Assembly: GCF_001638985.1 (NCBI RefSeq) | Contig: NW_017265139.1 | Span: forward strand, 2,356,001 to 2,420,000 | Reading direction: 5' to 3' | DNA: 64,000 nucleotides | Origin: Phycomyces blakesleeanus NRRL 1555(-) | Lineage: Eukaryota > Mucoromycota > Mucoromycetes > Mucorales > Phycomycetaceae | In this document: one piece after another, positions 1-12,532 of the stretch | Numbering within the stretch: the stretch's first letter is position 1 | How the letters are laid out: each line of letters opens with the position of its first letter | Notes under the pieces: model-generated | Told to the model about the DNA's origin: nothing | Database searches by the model: none | Seen by the model: the letters and a program-made list of their open reading frames with translations, nothing else | Made by a program: the position numbers and the translations under genes

Positions 1-2213
1 TTTGCTTAGGTGTTCTCTTTCTTGAGTAATTACTGGTAAAATAGATAATAGTTGATTTTCCATTTCGACTCGAGAATAATCCAGCGAAAACAACAATATC
101 AATATTTTTGGATGAGATATTGGTCGTACCATACGCTTGTGAGCGACATTCTTTGAACAGACTACACCTTTTACATAGAAGCTATCACTAGGTATTCCAC
201 CTGGAATTTTCTTAATTTTAACGTAGTGACGAACATCCATATCATCTCCAGCACGCACATCAGGACGCACATTGTCGGCGACTTTAAGCAATAAAGACAT
301 TATTGTGTCTTCCCAGATACTCTTAGTCTTTTCGGATAGATCGTCAAGGCTATTTTCTTCCATAAGTTTTTTGAGCAAATTTCGCGCGTGGGATAGTGCG
401 CCATAACTGAGTTCAACGTTTGGTGGAGCCGATGTGCGTTTGTGACGTATTTGCGTTCGTTTTGGAGAAGAGGTATCATCGGTCAGCAGAAAAGGGTTAG
501 GCGACCATACTTCGGCTTGATGAGCATCGGTTTTGGGCAGGTTTGTGGTATTTATGTGAATATTTCTCAATCTTGAGTTGCGACGTTGGTGATTCATACT
601 CTGACGCCTTAAAGGACTATGAGGCAACATGCCTCGTAATTCTTCCGTTCGTTTATCTCGTAACCGGCCATCCCCAACTTCATCGTCACTGTCACCCGAG
701 ACTCGTACGATTACATCTCCACTGCTGTGCGCCCTTAAAGGCACTCTCGGGGTAAAATGGGCTGATCTACCCCATAGATCATAACCCTGACAATCTTGGT
801 CGTGCGGCGACAGGTTGTCGATAGCACCACATGCACTTAACTCACTCTCGGCCATTACTGTGCCACCTCCACGGTCCAAGTGTTGCAACATGGGCGATCC
901 TATTATAGGCTCGAGGGGTGCGGATGCAGACGTGTTAGATCTTGGGCGAGATTTCAGCAAGGATGTTCCGGCATCCAGTAAACGTTTCAACCCTCCATCA
1001 CCAATAGTCTCCGCCTCCGTGAATGATTGGCGTGGGGTTGATAAAGTTATCAGAGGACTCAACGAAGCCTTGGGATCTACAGGTGACTCCCGCGATGGAA
1101 TCTCGAGTGCTACTGTGGTAGCATCTGCATTTCCATAAAGACTCTGTGGTTGTTTGAGAGCATTTGTAGGTATCTGCATTTGAGGGGCTTCGACTGGAGG
1201 TTTTTGTGATGGTATAACAGGTGTGTAAGTCTCGGTGATACACGGCAATGCAGAACTAGACATATATGCCTGGGTTTCCCCTTGTTGATCCTCAGAATAA
1301 CAGAAGTTACATTGCCGTACTTGACCCTTTTGCTTATACATTTTCCCTGGTACTACATGCGATGCGCATTTTGCACAAAAAATCTGGCCTAGTCGAGATA
1401 AACAAGGCTTGAATTAATACATGATAGACCACCAGACAAACAATGAAATTTAAAAAAAAAATCGTGAAACATAATCGATCTATTTTAAGACTCACCACAA
1501 GTACGACAGTGGTGTCTGCGACGAAGAAGAGTAAATGGTTTACGGCACTTGTAACACTCTTTGCATTGCTCGTCTGGCATCCAGAACTCCTTGTCGCTTT
1601 TCTGTCCCCTGAGTCGGGCTAAGATACGTCCAAGCGAGTTGGAAGTGGAGACCGAAAATGTCGTTATGATCGACTGCGTGTCACTATCCACAGAGCGGGA
1701 TTTGCTGAGAGGAGATCCGAGATAGTCATCGCCAAACGTAATAGTTGTGGAACGGTCATCTTGTGGCAATCGAGAAGATGCGGTGTTTATTGAGTCTTGT
1801 CTGCTTATATAGTTGGCTGTTCCAGGGGTTGAAAAGTTTACTACCACTGAATCTTTAGATGAGGCTGGTGGCGTAGGGGATGTCACGTAAATATGACGCT
1901 GTAGGCTTGATCGAGAGGAAGTTACTGTAGTTGAAGCAAGCCTGTTAGTAGTAGCTGCTGTCCAAAGCTCAGGATCGGTTTTATTAAGGCGGGTTGACGC
2001 TAAAGAAATTGTCGAACTGCTACTGTGAAGATCACTAGCAGAAGCTTGCTCAGAATATAGTGAATGTGCTTGAGTGTACGATACTGGCTGCCCTGCAACC
2101 GCTGTCTTTACTTTCCCCAATAACTTTGACAGCACTCCCTCATTGTCTTTGTCTGTTGTTGGAACGTCGAAATTAAAGCTTGTGAGCGATGTCTGGCAGG
2201 AATCGTTTTCCAT
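1..2213 (-). CDS. FAB1: FAB1/PIKfyve-type phosphatidylinositol-3-phosphate 5-kinase, 5' part (runs off left edge)
   Basis: Makes PtdIns(3,5)P2 on endosome and vacuole membranes in the known family. Exon 1 (about 1496-2213) encodes a Ser/Thr-rich N-terminus and the first half of a FYVE zinc finger (CKECYKCRKPFTLLRRRHHC). A GT-AG intron at 1389-1495 is followed by the second half, starting CGQIFCAKCASHVVPGK. The remaining exon is open to the window edge: a long low-complexity linker, then the start of the Fab1 chaperonin-like (CCT/TCP1) region, with a stretch reading HPKILILLFSLDYSRVE. The kinase domain lies outside the window. I chose the Met at 2213; an in-frame Met at 2315 would add 34 residues of less typical sequence. 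FYVE proteins are many, but FYVE followed by the HPKI segment points to Fab1. Confidence 0.85.
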
Positions 2214-2935
2214 GTCAATGGGCTGAACAAGAATGACGCATGACCAACTTATCCAAAAATCATTCCCTTGACCATGGCCACGTTTCCCATCTTCAACCTC
2301 ACTAAAACCGGTCACACCAAAGAACCAACCCGCATAATGCAGTTATAAACCTCCCGTTTTAGGAGAAGATCCAAGAACCATGAAAGGATCTTTACTTAAA
2401 TAGTGTGCTTTTTCTTTGTAATATTTTTTTGGTACTTGTTTTATACTTTCTATTAACAAGCTACCAAACTTAATGTTATAAGAAAAACGTAAAACAATCA
2501 ATGCAACATTTGTGCTGTGTTTCAACACCTCTTTGTTCTTCATTAAAACTCCTCTTAATCAATGTGACGTCGAATGAGAGACACATCTCACGCCAAAGCC
2601 TGCTACCATGATTTCGCCCTCTTTTACCATACATATCCTCCAAAGGTAAAAAAGAGCTGCCGTTAAAGAAGGATCGTAAAAGAGTATGGATGGATGGATG
2701 GATGGTTTGGTTGGTTGATTGATTGATTGATTAAACATATGGATGGATGTGGCTGATCTAATATTCATAACTTAACCAACCAGTCCATTCTGCAAATTTA
2801 TTATCAAATGATAAAGATTATACTTGACAATGATCCTTCATTAAACCAATCAGCAGCCCTATTATTGTCATTTCAATAGACTGACCCTATTATGTTTTTC
2901 TTTCTTTATTTCTTATTTTCAGGGTTTAGTTAGTC
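2214..2935. other. Intergenic region between divergent FAB1 and eL15
   Basis: No coding feature seen. It should hold both promoters. The pyrimidine-rich stretch with a cag acceptor just before the eL15 start (around 2900-2922) could be the end of a 5'-UTR intron, common in ribosomal protein genes. Confidence 0.4.
2686..2732. repeat. Compound tetranucleotide microsatellite (GATG/GGTT/GATT)
   Basis: Consecutive runs of GGAT, then GGTT, then GATT units are read directly in the sequence. Noncoding, in the FAB1/eL15 intergenic space. Confidence 0.8.
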
Positions 2936-3614
2936 ATGGGTGGTAAGTGTGATCAACAATTACCGATTTCTTCCCGAACACAATCTAATTTATACAACGA
3001 ATATAGCCTACAAGTATATCGAGGAGCTCTACAAGAAGAAGCAGTCGGATGTCTTCCGTTTCTTGCTCCGTGTCAGATGCTGGGAGTTCAGACAAATGAA
3101 CGTCATCCATCGTGCATCCCGTCCTTCCCGCCCCGACAAGGCTCGTCGTCTCGGTTACAAGGCCAAGCAGGGCTTTGTTATCTACCGTATCCGCGTCCGT
3201 CGTGGTGGTCGTAAGAGACCCGTCCACAAGGGTGCCACCTTCGGTAAGCCCGTCAACGAGGGTGTTAACCAGCTCAAGTACCAGCGTTCCCTCCGCTCCA
3301 CCGCTGAGGAGCGTGTTGGTCGCAAGTGCGCCAACCTCCGTGTCTTGAACTCTTACTGGATCAACCAGGATGCCACCTACAAGTACTTTGAGGTCATCCT
3401 TGTCGACCCCTCCCACAAGGCCATCCGTCGTGATCCCCGTATCAACTGGATCGTCAACGCCGTTCACAAGCGTCGTGAGGCTCGTGGTCTCACTGCCATC
3501 GGCAAGAAGAGTCGCGGTAAGGGCAAGGGCCACCGCTTCACCAAGACCAAGGGTTCCGGTCGCACTGCCAACTGGAAGAGACGCAACACTCTTTCCCTCA
3601 CCCGTTACCGTTAA
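2936..3614 (+). CDS. RPL15: 60S ribosomal protein eL15
   Basis: Large-subunit ribosomal protein. A 7-nt first exon (2936-2942, ATG GGT G) joins over a 64-bp intron (2943-3006) to exon 2 (3007-3614). The join gives [17 protein letters not shown], the universal eL15 N-terminus. The spliced product is 204 residues, the family's usual length, and ends in [11 protein letters not shown]. Unspliced reading from 2940 would replace the conserved start with unrelated residues, so the spliced model is clearly right. Codons are strongly C-ending (CGT, CGC, AAG, GTC), unlike neighbouring non-ribosomal genes, as expected for very high expression. Confidence 0.97.
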
Positions 3615-3812
3615 AGGTCTCGGCATTAGCGCCAACCTTAATGTTATATTTTCGTTTGTTTTCTCACTCGATATTTTCTGTACTGAATACACGACATTGG
3701 TGAACTCAAACTATTGGTTATTATTATTTTGGTTTATTGGAACTTTGTGGATTTGTTAAATTTTGTCAAAGGTTTATTAAGGTTTTTTTGGGAGTTAATT
3801 TTTATAAGCATA

Positions 3813-6800
3813 TTAGCCTTGAATGAGTGCTTTGATACCATTGCAGAGTATAGTATCTAGAGAAAAGAATTGAAGAAGATTAATTTTGGTAATCAAAATA
3901 CTTGAATATCGAGCTGTACATACCGAGTTTTGTAGGAATAGCGGTAGTGACTGGGGTAGGAGGGGGTGAGAGTGTGGCAGGGCAATCAGTGCGCAACTTG
4001 TTTTCAGTAATAGCACCTTCAAAAGTGCCTGCCCAGGCATCACGTTTAGTGAGGAAATTAGGCAAATTAAAAATCTACTCATTTTAAATTAAGCTTTTAT
4101 TAGAATATTGCTTTTGACATTGGAATGGATTGAATCATTACCTTTTTAATAGTAGCAGGAATTGATGAATGCTCGTATTCGGAATCAGGATATGGACCAT
4201 CAGCCTTACCAATAACGCCACCCTTTTCGACCCAAGGCGAGATTAATAGAGTAGGAACGCGAACACCCTATAATTATAAACAATTAGTGACAATTTTAAC
4301 TTCTGTATTGTGATACAAACAAGTCTGTTGAAGTTAAAATCGGTGACATTGACACCATCGGGATTAGGGGCTACAATTAGATATTAAATGAGTAACAGCA
4401 TTAATAATCATAATATGACATCCTACCTTTGAGAGGAGTAGGGACGTGATCATGGTATCCACCGTGCTAACATAATCATGTCAATAAACAAAACGTAACA
4501 AAATGATGTGACCCTGCTAATAATATATATACCTCATCATAAGTAACGATAAAGAGAGTCTCATTCCACTGAGGAGAAGCACGGAGGGTCTCGTAAACAT
4601 CTTTAAGAAGACGTTCTCCTTGGGCTACATCAGCTGGGGGGTGGTTATCATCTTCCACGATGCAGTTGGCAATTCCAAAGTAAGCAGGGTCAAGGAAAGA
4701 CACTGGAGGTAAGTTTCCGGAAGCAGCATCGGATTTGAAGGTTGACCAATTCTTGAAACGGTTCAACTTGGCTCTCAATTTGGTGAAAACTATGAGAGAT
4801 GGTACTTCTTCGTAATAATTTTTCCACTCAATGCCAGCATCTATTAAGACCAATAAATACATTTGTTAAAACATAATTCAACCGATAAACAAAAGAAAAA
4901 CAAACACCTACCATCTAAATTATTGTAAATGGTCTTTTGCGAATATCCTTTAATATAATGAGTTCCATCAGTGTTAGCTTCGCCATTAGAAGTTCCTGAA
5001 TGAACGTACAGGCGATTTGGCATGGTAGATCCAGGGAAGGATGAGAAATAGCGGTTCATGATAGTGTAGTTAGATGCCAATTCGTAAGTAATTGGGATTT
5101 TGGATGGCTCAAACCCATCCATAATCTGATGGATAGCTGTAGCGTTATCCTTAATCTGCTCAAATGTCTTGACGAAGTTCTGTACAAATCCACCCATTGT
5201 GGCTTCCTTCATACTTGCATCCGATGCCAAGGTTGGATCACCACTGATCTGGTAGGTAACATCCTGGTAACCATGGGCAGGATCCAATGGGTCTTTGAGA
5301 AGGCCATTACGGGTAGCATATATTTTTTGGCTCGAAGGGTCGGATGGGTCAACATAGTTAAACTCTGCCCCAGTTAAACCATCGATATCTTTGTTGTATT
5401 TAAACCACCCCATCATTCGATCAAAGCTACGATTCTCCAACACCAACAACACAACATTCTTGATCTTTTCAGATGCGCCATTTTCTAAATATATATATAT
5501 ATATATATTATATTGAAAAAAATGTAAATAAAAAATAAAGTAATTATTATGACGGCTTGCTTAGACGGTACCTGCTTGGTCCTTAACAACAAGAGGGATC
5601 GCATTATCGTCTTTTAGGGCCAATGTACCCAAGCTCCACTATAAATTTGAAGATAATAGTATAAGAGAAAAGATATTAGCTGTATAAACAACTTACGTTG
5701 TCTTCGACACTTCTCAAAACCGAGTAATGGCTATATGGTGCACCATCTGTAAGTGAAGCTCTCTTGACAGCAGATCCAAGCAGTACAGTGTAAACATGGT
5801 TCTCAAGCGAGACATAAGTCTTTTGTTCATCCCAGGTCAAGACAAATAACGTGTTGGTATTAAATGCTGGCTTCTCGAAGCGTGGCTCAAGCCATCCCTT
5901 GATCCAGTTAGATGAGTACTCAAGGGTGGTGTCTACAAACAAGTATTAATATAAGTACTTTGACTGAATTGTATGTGTTTCTTACCATGACCATCGTTGT
6001 TAATCTAAATATAATATTTTTTAAAGTTGTGATATTGTATAGTTAGTATATAGGTATTCTTTTGGGTGGATGTATGTGTCTTACATCTGGTGTATAGAAC
6101 ACAAATTGAGGGACGTCATTATTTGCAATATCGATGTCCAACTGAGTTCCGGGTACAATCTTAGCACAGCGCGTAGTATTGTTACGGATGTTGTTGATTG
6201 AGATGAAAGGATTGTGCTTGCGGTGATAGGTCCCCGAGACTGCGCTTGCGTCGCAGTTACCTATAGCGCATCTGAAGTAAGTACTTAATTCTTGAAAACT
6301 ACATACAGCTAGTAATACTTTACCGGGATATCCTTCTTGATATGATTTCCACGAAACGCCCTTGGTCTCCAAGAGATCAACAACAGAATCACGGTCGATA
6401 TCTGAGTTTAAGTCAAGAGTAGTACCTTTGGTTGATCCACTGATCATACCAATCTATATATAAATAAAAGCCATCGTTAAACACAATATGTCAAAGTTGT
6501 AAAATTCCTACGTAGTTTGGCTGAGAAGGATGAGTTATGGCCTTATAATTGGTCAGCGTAACACCTTTTTGTCATAGAGAGTTAATTAGTATCTTGAACA
6601 TCGATTCTTTAAGAGCAAAAAAAAAATCTCTGTGATTTACCCTTGTGCTTAGCAGCCAATGTTGAGAAGTAAGGATCTTTGGACACGTCTGCGTAATTCT
6701 GGTTCTCAAATAACACAATCACAATACGATCATAATCTTTTCCTGGGACAATATTGGATGACTCTCGTTTCTCTCCGATGGGAATTGTTGCAGCCAGCGT

Positions 6801-6851
6801 AGCAACCATCATTAAGGATGAAACTAGCGTAAGTGACCATAGGAGCTTCAT
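3813..6851 (-). CDS. Fused secreted acid phosphatase - phospholipase C-like protein (two PF04185 phosphoesterase domains)
   Basis: Fourteen exons splice to 2184 nt (727 residues) without a frame break. Domain 1 (exons at 6641-6851, 6512-6564, 6324-6453, 6085-6260, 5986-6004, 5697-5932, 5572-5638) starts with a signal peptide ([20 protein letters not shown]). It then has [29 protein letters not shown] and LTWDE blocks, like fungal acid phosphatases of the phosphoesterase family. Domain 2 (4912-5484, 4533-4840, 4427-4466, 4321-4370, 4142-4267, 3924-4074, 3813-3856) has [61 protein letters not shown] and [12 protein letters not shown], hallmarks of bacterial and plant non-specific phospholipase C. 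Domain 2 has no in-frame ATG before ENRSFD and only about 75 bp separates the halves, so it must be spliced to domain 1. If the junction intron (5485-5571) is retained, TAA at 5561-5563 ends a 300-residue phosphatase. Probable role: extracellular phosphate scavenging from phosphoesters and phospholipids (inference). Confidence 0.8.
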
Positions 6852-7102
6852 GGTTTAAGAAGGAAAGGAAAGGATAGATGTGGGTGTGGGTGTGGCTGTA
6901 CTTTGTGCGTTTTGAATAGCTGTTTATATACTTTTTTCTCATATGGTACCTCTTTCTCCAGTAGTTTTCGGTAAATTATAGGGTTCTATTCTTCAGATGA
7001 CAATAATACCTGGTGAAACATATATATTCTAGTAAACAGCTAGGTTCTATATATTGTGGGATACATTTGGTATCTCAAATTTATTAGATATACTTTTTAC
7101 AA

Positions 7103-7116
7103 CACGTTTCAACGTG
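7103..7116. promoter_or_regulatory. Inverted pair of CACGTT motifs upstream of the phosphoesterase gene
   Basis: CACGTT at 7103-7108 and AACGTG at 7111-7116 face each other about 250 bp upstream of the start codon. CACGT(T/G) is the core recognised by Pho4-type bHLH factors in yeasts, so a phosphate-response site is conceivable. Functional assignment is inference; such hexamers also occur by chance. Confidence 0.25.
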
Positions 7117-8623
7117 CAATTTAGAGTATAAATTTTGTGCACTAAAATAGTATATATTTGTAGCAAATGGTGTAGATACCTATTCTGTGTAATGAAATTG
7201 GTTATGCAATTGCGGTTATTCACCCTTCAAACTCTTACAGAAAAAAAAACATGTTTCTTATCGACGCTCTGATTCATCCAAATATGTTACACGTAGCCGA
7301 GTGAATCTCGGATATTATATGTCGTACCAAATATTTATTAAACGAAACATATTTGGTAACACCTAAGCAATGAATAATATGTCAATTCACAATATCGCAC
7401 AGACTTATATATAAGTAACGTTTGCTTTACATCCATTTATCAATAATTCGGCTAAATAAAAAAAAATACGCACTAATACTGATACTTCTCGGACTGTTAC
7501 TAGGAATAATTATGAATATTATCCAAGAGATGTAGTTTAACTACACTACGTTATTTAAATTACATGTATATAACGTTTTAAGATATTGGGATCTACGAGA
7601 AATAAAGGGTGTAAAATTCTCTTGCATAATACAAGGTATTTATTTGAAATTTTTTTATCCCTGTCCTGTTTGAGGAAATAAATTCCAGTTAAAGTGAATT
7701 AAAACGTTTATGATGAAATGCCATTTGTCTAATAATATATAATATATCCTATTAAGGAATTTGTATAGAAGCTCTACATAAATATATGTTTATTGAACAC
7801 ATATGCTTATTACTTATAAAGATTAGTAAAGTGGTTTACTTTTCTATAAAACACAACCTGGGCATATTTTTATTTCCTAGTAATTGATACCAAACATCAA
7901 GATTATTAAAAAAAAAAGAACGTTACTATAGGTAGTTTTTGAACTACTCTATAAACCAGAGTTGACTTTATTATTATTATTATTTTGATAGCTATCGAAA
8001 TTTATTGTTTCCCAAAAACCAAAGCAGTGGTTTATTGAAATTAAGATACAGGAGATAATACAAATACTCTACTTTTGGTGCACGTTGATAATTCATTGAA
8101 AAAGGTCTCGTCCCTAAAAAGTAAATAAATCTGCGACATATCTCGAGAGATAATATAGCACAAAACGCCGCTACAACGTACCTGTGTATACTACTTTTAG
8201 TGGATAAATTAATTATACTGCTAGAGGCACTTTTCTACGGATATATCTTCTCCAGGAAGTTACAAGGCGAACAATCTGAGTAATATCTTATATGTCTAAT
8301 TAACGTTAATGCCTTGGTTATATACTATACTTATGTATGTCCAGTCAATGATACTGTCTCTAATTATAGACATTAGTAAGTAGAAGTATATATGTATATT
8401 AATGTGACCATAATTGAAATATAATTTTCAACGTTTGCTTCTAAAAATTCAAAAATATCCTGAACAGGGTGCTAACAAGAAATTATATAGGCCTACCTCA
8501 TTATTATAATTAGCTGTCACAAATATTTAAGTCGAACATTATCGCCTTACTACTTTCTTTTTGAACTCTTTGACTATAACGAATCTTGAGCCATTGTTCC
8601 AAATATACTGATAACATACCTTG

Positions 8624-8782
8624 ATGATTGCACTCCTGGAAATATTTTCTGACGACCCTTATACTATCATTGCCTTTGTCACACTAACAGTTGCTGTCTA
8701 TAGTCTTGTGGTAACTACCTATATTATCAAGAGCAAGGATACACATGTTATCCCTCCAGGAATTGTCAAAGCTTCATTTTAA
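8624..8782 (+). pseudogene. Cytochrome P450-like N-terminal anchor relic (52-codon ORF)
   Basis: A short ATG-initiated ORF, compositionally richer than its surroundings. It encodes MIALLEIFSDDPYTIIAFV, a hydrophobic membrane segment (about residues 13-34), a basic patch (IIKSKD) and a VIPPGIVKASF end. A single hydrophobic anchor followed by a basic stretch and a PPG hinge is the usual N-terminus of microsomal P450s. No downstream P450 motif (I-helix, ExxR, heme Cys loop) is visible, so this is probably a truncated remnant; alternatively it is a genuine tiny membrane protein. Confidence 0.35.
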
Positions 8783-11700
8783 GGTGTACTTGACTCAGTA
8801 ATACCGTAACACTCGAGCCATTAATTTGCATACATGTTATGTATGTATTATAATCCCAGCTACCAATAAACAAATCAAGTTGTAGAAAAACAACATGCTG
8901 TTAAAAGGTATAGAAAATCAACTTTGAATAGTATATTTTTTTTGTTAACTATATCTCTGGTCAAACTAACAGACATACGTATTGGTCTGATTTCAGTCCA
9001 ATTATACACGTGTAGTATTTAATGGTACCTTATTTACAAAGGTGTAAAGCGAGGTGCGTTAAACAGCATATAGTGTATTATAAAATACTATTAATACATA
9101 GGTACACTATGGGAAAAAGTGGTTACTATGATGGTGATTTTGCGAAGTATTATAGAAAATTTCCAAAATTACCATCAGAATCACCATTCATTATTCATGG
9201 TGTTATTAACGAGGGAGATATTTTACTTTTAGTGAACTATGGATTAAATATATACAGTATTAAAATAATCTTGGTATAGAAGCATCAAAACCAAGAGGAT
9301 TTTACGACAACCCTCAAGGAATGAGTTTAAACCAAACACCTGTATAGCTCTTTTATTTTCCGTCAAAAATTAATAACTTTATGCACAATATAGTACAGTT
9401 TATGTAATTTTTGTCTGACAAGGTGATTAATATATATATATATATATATAATAGCCACCGCATTTTTTTTAAATATATATCGATCGAGTATGCTTATAAT
9501 AAAGACAGCTATATATATCCAATGTAAAAGATTCCTCCTACTCCAAATCATTTTCTTGCCCTTTCAGCGATTTAAGCTGACAATATATTTAATATACCTT
9601 TACGTAAAAAGAAACTTCAGATATTCTCAATTGGACTAAAGTCCAGAATAATTGTTAATCACAAAAAGAATAGTTTTAATTCCCCCTTTGCATTATCTTT
9701 ACAAAGCTGATTTATGAAATAACATACTATTTTCTCGAAATGAATGATTTTATGTATGGCTGTATGGCAATATGACATAGTATGACGTAAATTACGTCTG
9801 AAAGTCTTTATATGTCTCTTACGGTTCATGCTACACTTGGGGAAGAAAATATACGAGTATATACCGCTTAGATATACTCAGGCGCTATTGCTAACCTTCA
9901 ATTTCTCAAAATATTTGGTGAAAGATACTTTAAATGATAGTTGTTAACCGGCTTTCTCCACGCGTATTCTTATTTATTTATTATGTGAAGTTTAACTTAA
10001 AAAAGACCAAGCTTTTGGGAATAATATACTATGAAACAAGCTTTTCACTAAATGCGTTCACTATTATCGTAATATTTATTGTTTTTTAATGACATGCTTT
10101 TTGTAATGTCCTGAAATTTTCAGTCTTTTATAAAATTATAAAGCTCTAGATTTCTCAAATTAAGTTTATCTTGTATATACCTTTTTTTAAAAAAAAAATG
10201 TCTTTGTACGATGCTACATAGTGTTCCCTTGGTAGCTTTCGTATGTTTGCGAATTATGGTAAATAGTACCCTGCCTTAAGCATTATTATTAGAATGGTTT
10301 TTAACAGACAAATTCATTTTTTTTTCTGAAGGAGGTTTTATGTCCAATTATTTTTATTCGAAACTAATATATTTAAATTTACAGAGATACTCTATACATG
10401 TAAGCTATGCGCTAATAAAGATAGAAATAAAATAAATATAAATATAAACGCAACAATAGAATAACATATAAATTGTATTACTTTATCCCTTACTAAACCT
10501 GAGAAAATACAATATTGAACAATGTGGAATACACACCACAATTGTGAAATACAAACTTCACAATCCAGAACGGATACTACAATTGCTAATAAACCTGGCA
10601 GGGTCACATCTCAGGAACGTAACACACACCAGGCACTCGTACACTTCACACTGCTTCAGTGATAACCAACCATTAACTAACGGAGATCTTAAATTAGGGA
10701 ACCAAATGTCTATATAAACAGCTATGATCTTCTTTCTTAAATAAACAACACTCTCACAGTACCTATTGTTCCCTTTCTAAATTTATTTGTATACCTCAAA
10801 CAATATGTAATAATCTACCTACTTTTTCGGGTTACTTGAGATATTTATCTTTTTAAAACAACATCTGTCAAACACTTTGATATTGCCAAATATATATGCG
10901 CAATAATAGCTTGAGAAAACCCTTGATTTCTCTAATACTTTAATAGCTGGTAAAATATAAGATTACATTTTCATGTAATAAAATAAATTAACTAATAAAA
11001 GTACATATTTTTTCTATATTTCAATTTATTACAAAGCTTTTCGTCAAAGTAATAGAACTATATACCCAGTAGAGACTTAACACTAACTCAAATCAGGCAC
11101 GGCAATGCCGTTCCTGATCAGAATTAGCTTTCCTTTAGATATAGTGCTTTTACTTAAGATTGGGCCACATTAGGATTTTTTAGATGAGTTAGATTTATCC
11201 TTTAGACAATTCTTAAAAGAAAAAATAGGCAAGTTTAAACTTTTATATAAAAAATCATATTAACAATTGAGAAGTCAGTGATTTTTTTTGACGGCCAAGT
11301 TAATATAAAGACAATTATACTTTATATACTAAATTGTTTTAATTTAACTTCGAGAACCATTGATAATAACTTATTCACCAGTATCTACTATATGTGGAGC
11401 AAGAGCTGCAGAAGGGTATCAGAACCAATATCTTTACTATGAAGTTAGATTATAGTAACTTAGTATAAAAATACAATAATTTTTACTTTTTTTAGTCATA
11501 TAAAAAATTTAGACTTGCCTAGAAAATAGGTTTGTCTCTGATGCATTCTTAATTGTTTATGAGTTAATATTACACTATTTAAAGAATTAATATTGTGAGG
11601 GTATTATTTATATCTAAGAATCATTCTTTAAAATTGATAATCCCTAGTGGCATTGCTTTGAAACTTAGTTACAAGTGCCAAAAAAGAAATACCAGATCAA

Positions 11701-12007
11701 ACCTGACAACTTACAGGTATGTCAAAACAATATCCGAATATGTCGGACATTATTTTGATAAATCCGTAAAATCTGAAGATAGTTAACCGCAGTACTTCTT
11801 TATGCGCAGTATTAGCTTAGAAAACTATATAAGACAATTCAATTCCTATCAATAAAAAGTATGTTTTATCCTCTCTTTGATTTTACGTATACTACTTGAT
11901 CCCCAGTGGGTTTGACCTTTTGACTTTGTTATAGTAAAAGGAAGACCAACCCAGATCGGGAACGACAAATACATCGCCGCTTAAATATTAAGCGGAAATT
12001 CTAAAAA

Positions 12008-12089
12008 TAGTGGCTGCGAGATTCGAACTCGCGTCCCCGAAGAGAACAGGGCCTAAACCTGCCGCCTTAGACCACTCGGCCAAACCACT
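12008..12089 (-). tRNA. tRNA-Leu (anticodon UAG)
   Basis: An 82-nt cloverleaf on the minus strand. Acceptor AGTGGTT pairs with AGCCACT and is followed by discriminator A. The D arm is GGCCGAGTGGTCTAAGGC. The anticodon stem GCAGG/CCTGT encloses loop TTTAGGC, so the anticodon is TAG. A long class II variable arm is followed by the T arm GCGAG-TTCGAAT-CTCGC. The internal A and B boxes are intact, there is no intron, and a short T run (TTTTT) just downstream fits a Pol III terminator. It sits alone at the edge of the repeat cluster. Confidence 0.95.
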
Positions 12090-12210
12090 ACTACGTGGAC
12101 AGATAAAAATAAAGCATATTTAATGTACCGTAATATAAGCTTAGATTTTTGTATGTAATTTGTGGTATTTCAGATATAAAGTAATAAAAAAATTAATAGT
12201 AAATATAATA

Positions 12211-12510
12211 TGTGATGATTCAGACACTTGGCTGCTAAATTTATCACATATAAGAACATATTCATATTGGGATAGCTTAGTGACTATCATCTTGTCAGAA
12301 TATATATATATATATAAACATTTAAGTAATCAGAATAATAATTATTATAATTAATACTGCAGATAATATTTTAAAGATCATCAAGATAATTATATCATAC
12401 TGCTGAATAAACTGTGGCAGAGCAATATTGAGATAATTTAGTAGGAAGTCCTAAAGCTTTAGTGTAAAAGAGAAAAGAATAACTAAGAGCTAAAGAAGTA
12501 TGATTTATGA
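12211..12510 (+). repeat. Direct repeat, copy 1
   Basis: About 300 bp beginning TGTGATGATTCAGACACTTG and ending near AGAGCTAAAGAAGTA; similar in sequence and order to the copy at 14111-14407, with scattered substitutions and small indels seen by eye. Confidence 0.8.
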
Positions 12511-12532
12511 TATCTGTTGTAGTGGTTGAATT

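Larger units (their letters stand above)
6852..12007. other. AT-rich gene desert
   Basis: About 5 kb with stop codons in all frames. Apart from the promoter-proximal stretch of the phosphoesterase gene, the short ORF at 8624-8782 and a tRNA just beyond the edge, I see no gene. A weak ORF at 9022-9279 has no recognisable motif and alternates with AT-rich noise. Confidence 0.5.

Noticed and set aside
2985..3692. 235-codon open frame antisense to eL15
   Set aside because: It is the complement of a strongly codon-biased ribosomal gene; low-complexity Leu/Thr/Val/Gly translation with no family motifs. Similar shadows oppose uS15 (45446-45808), uL5 and eS8.
5460..5484. Separate start codon for the phospholipase domain (ATG at about 5479)
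   Set aside because: That ATG is out of frame and runs into a stop after about 23 codons; the domain frame has no upstream ATG.
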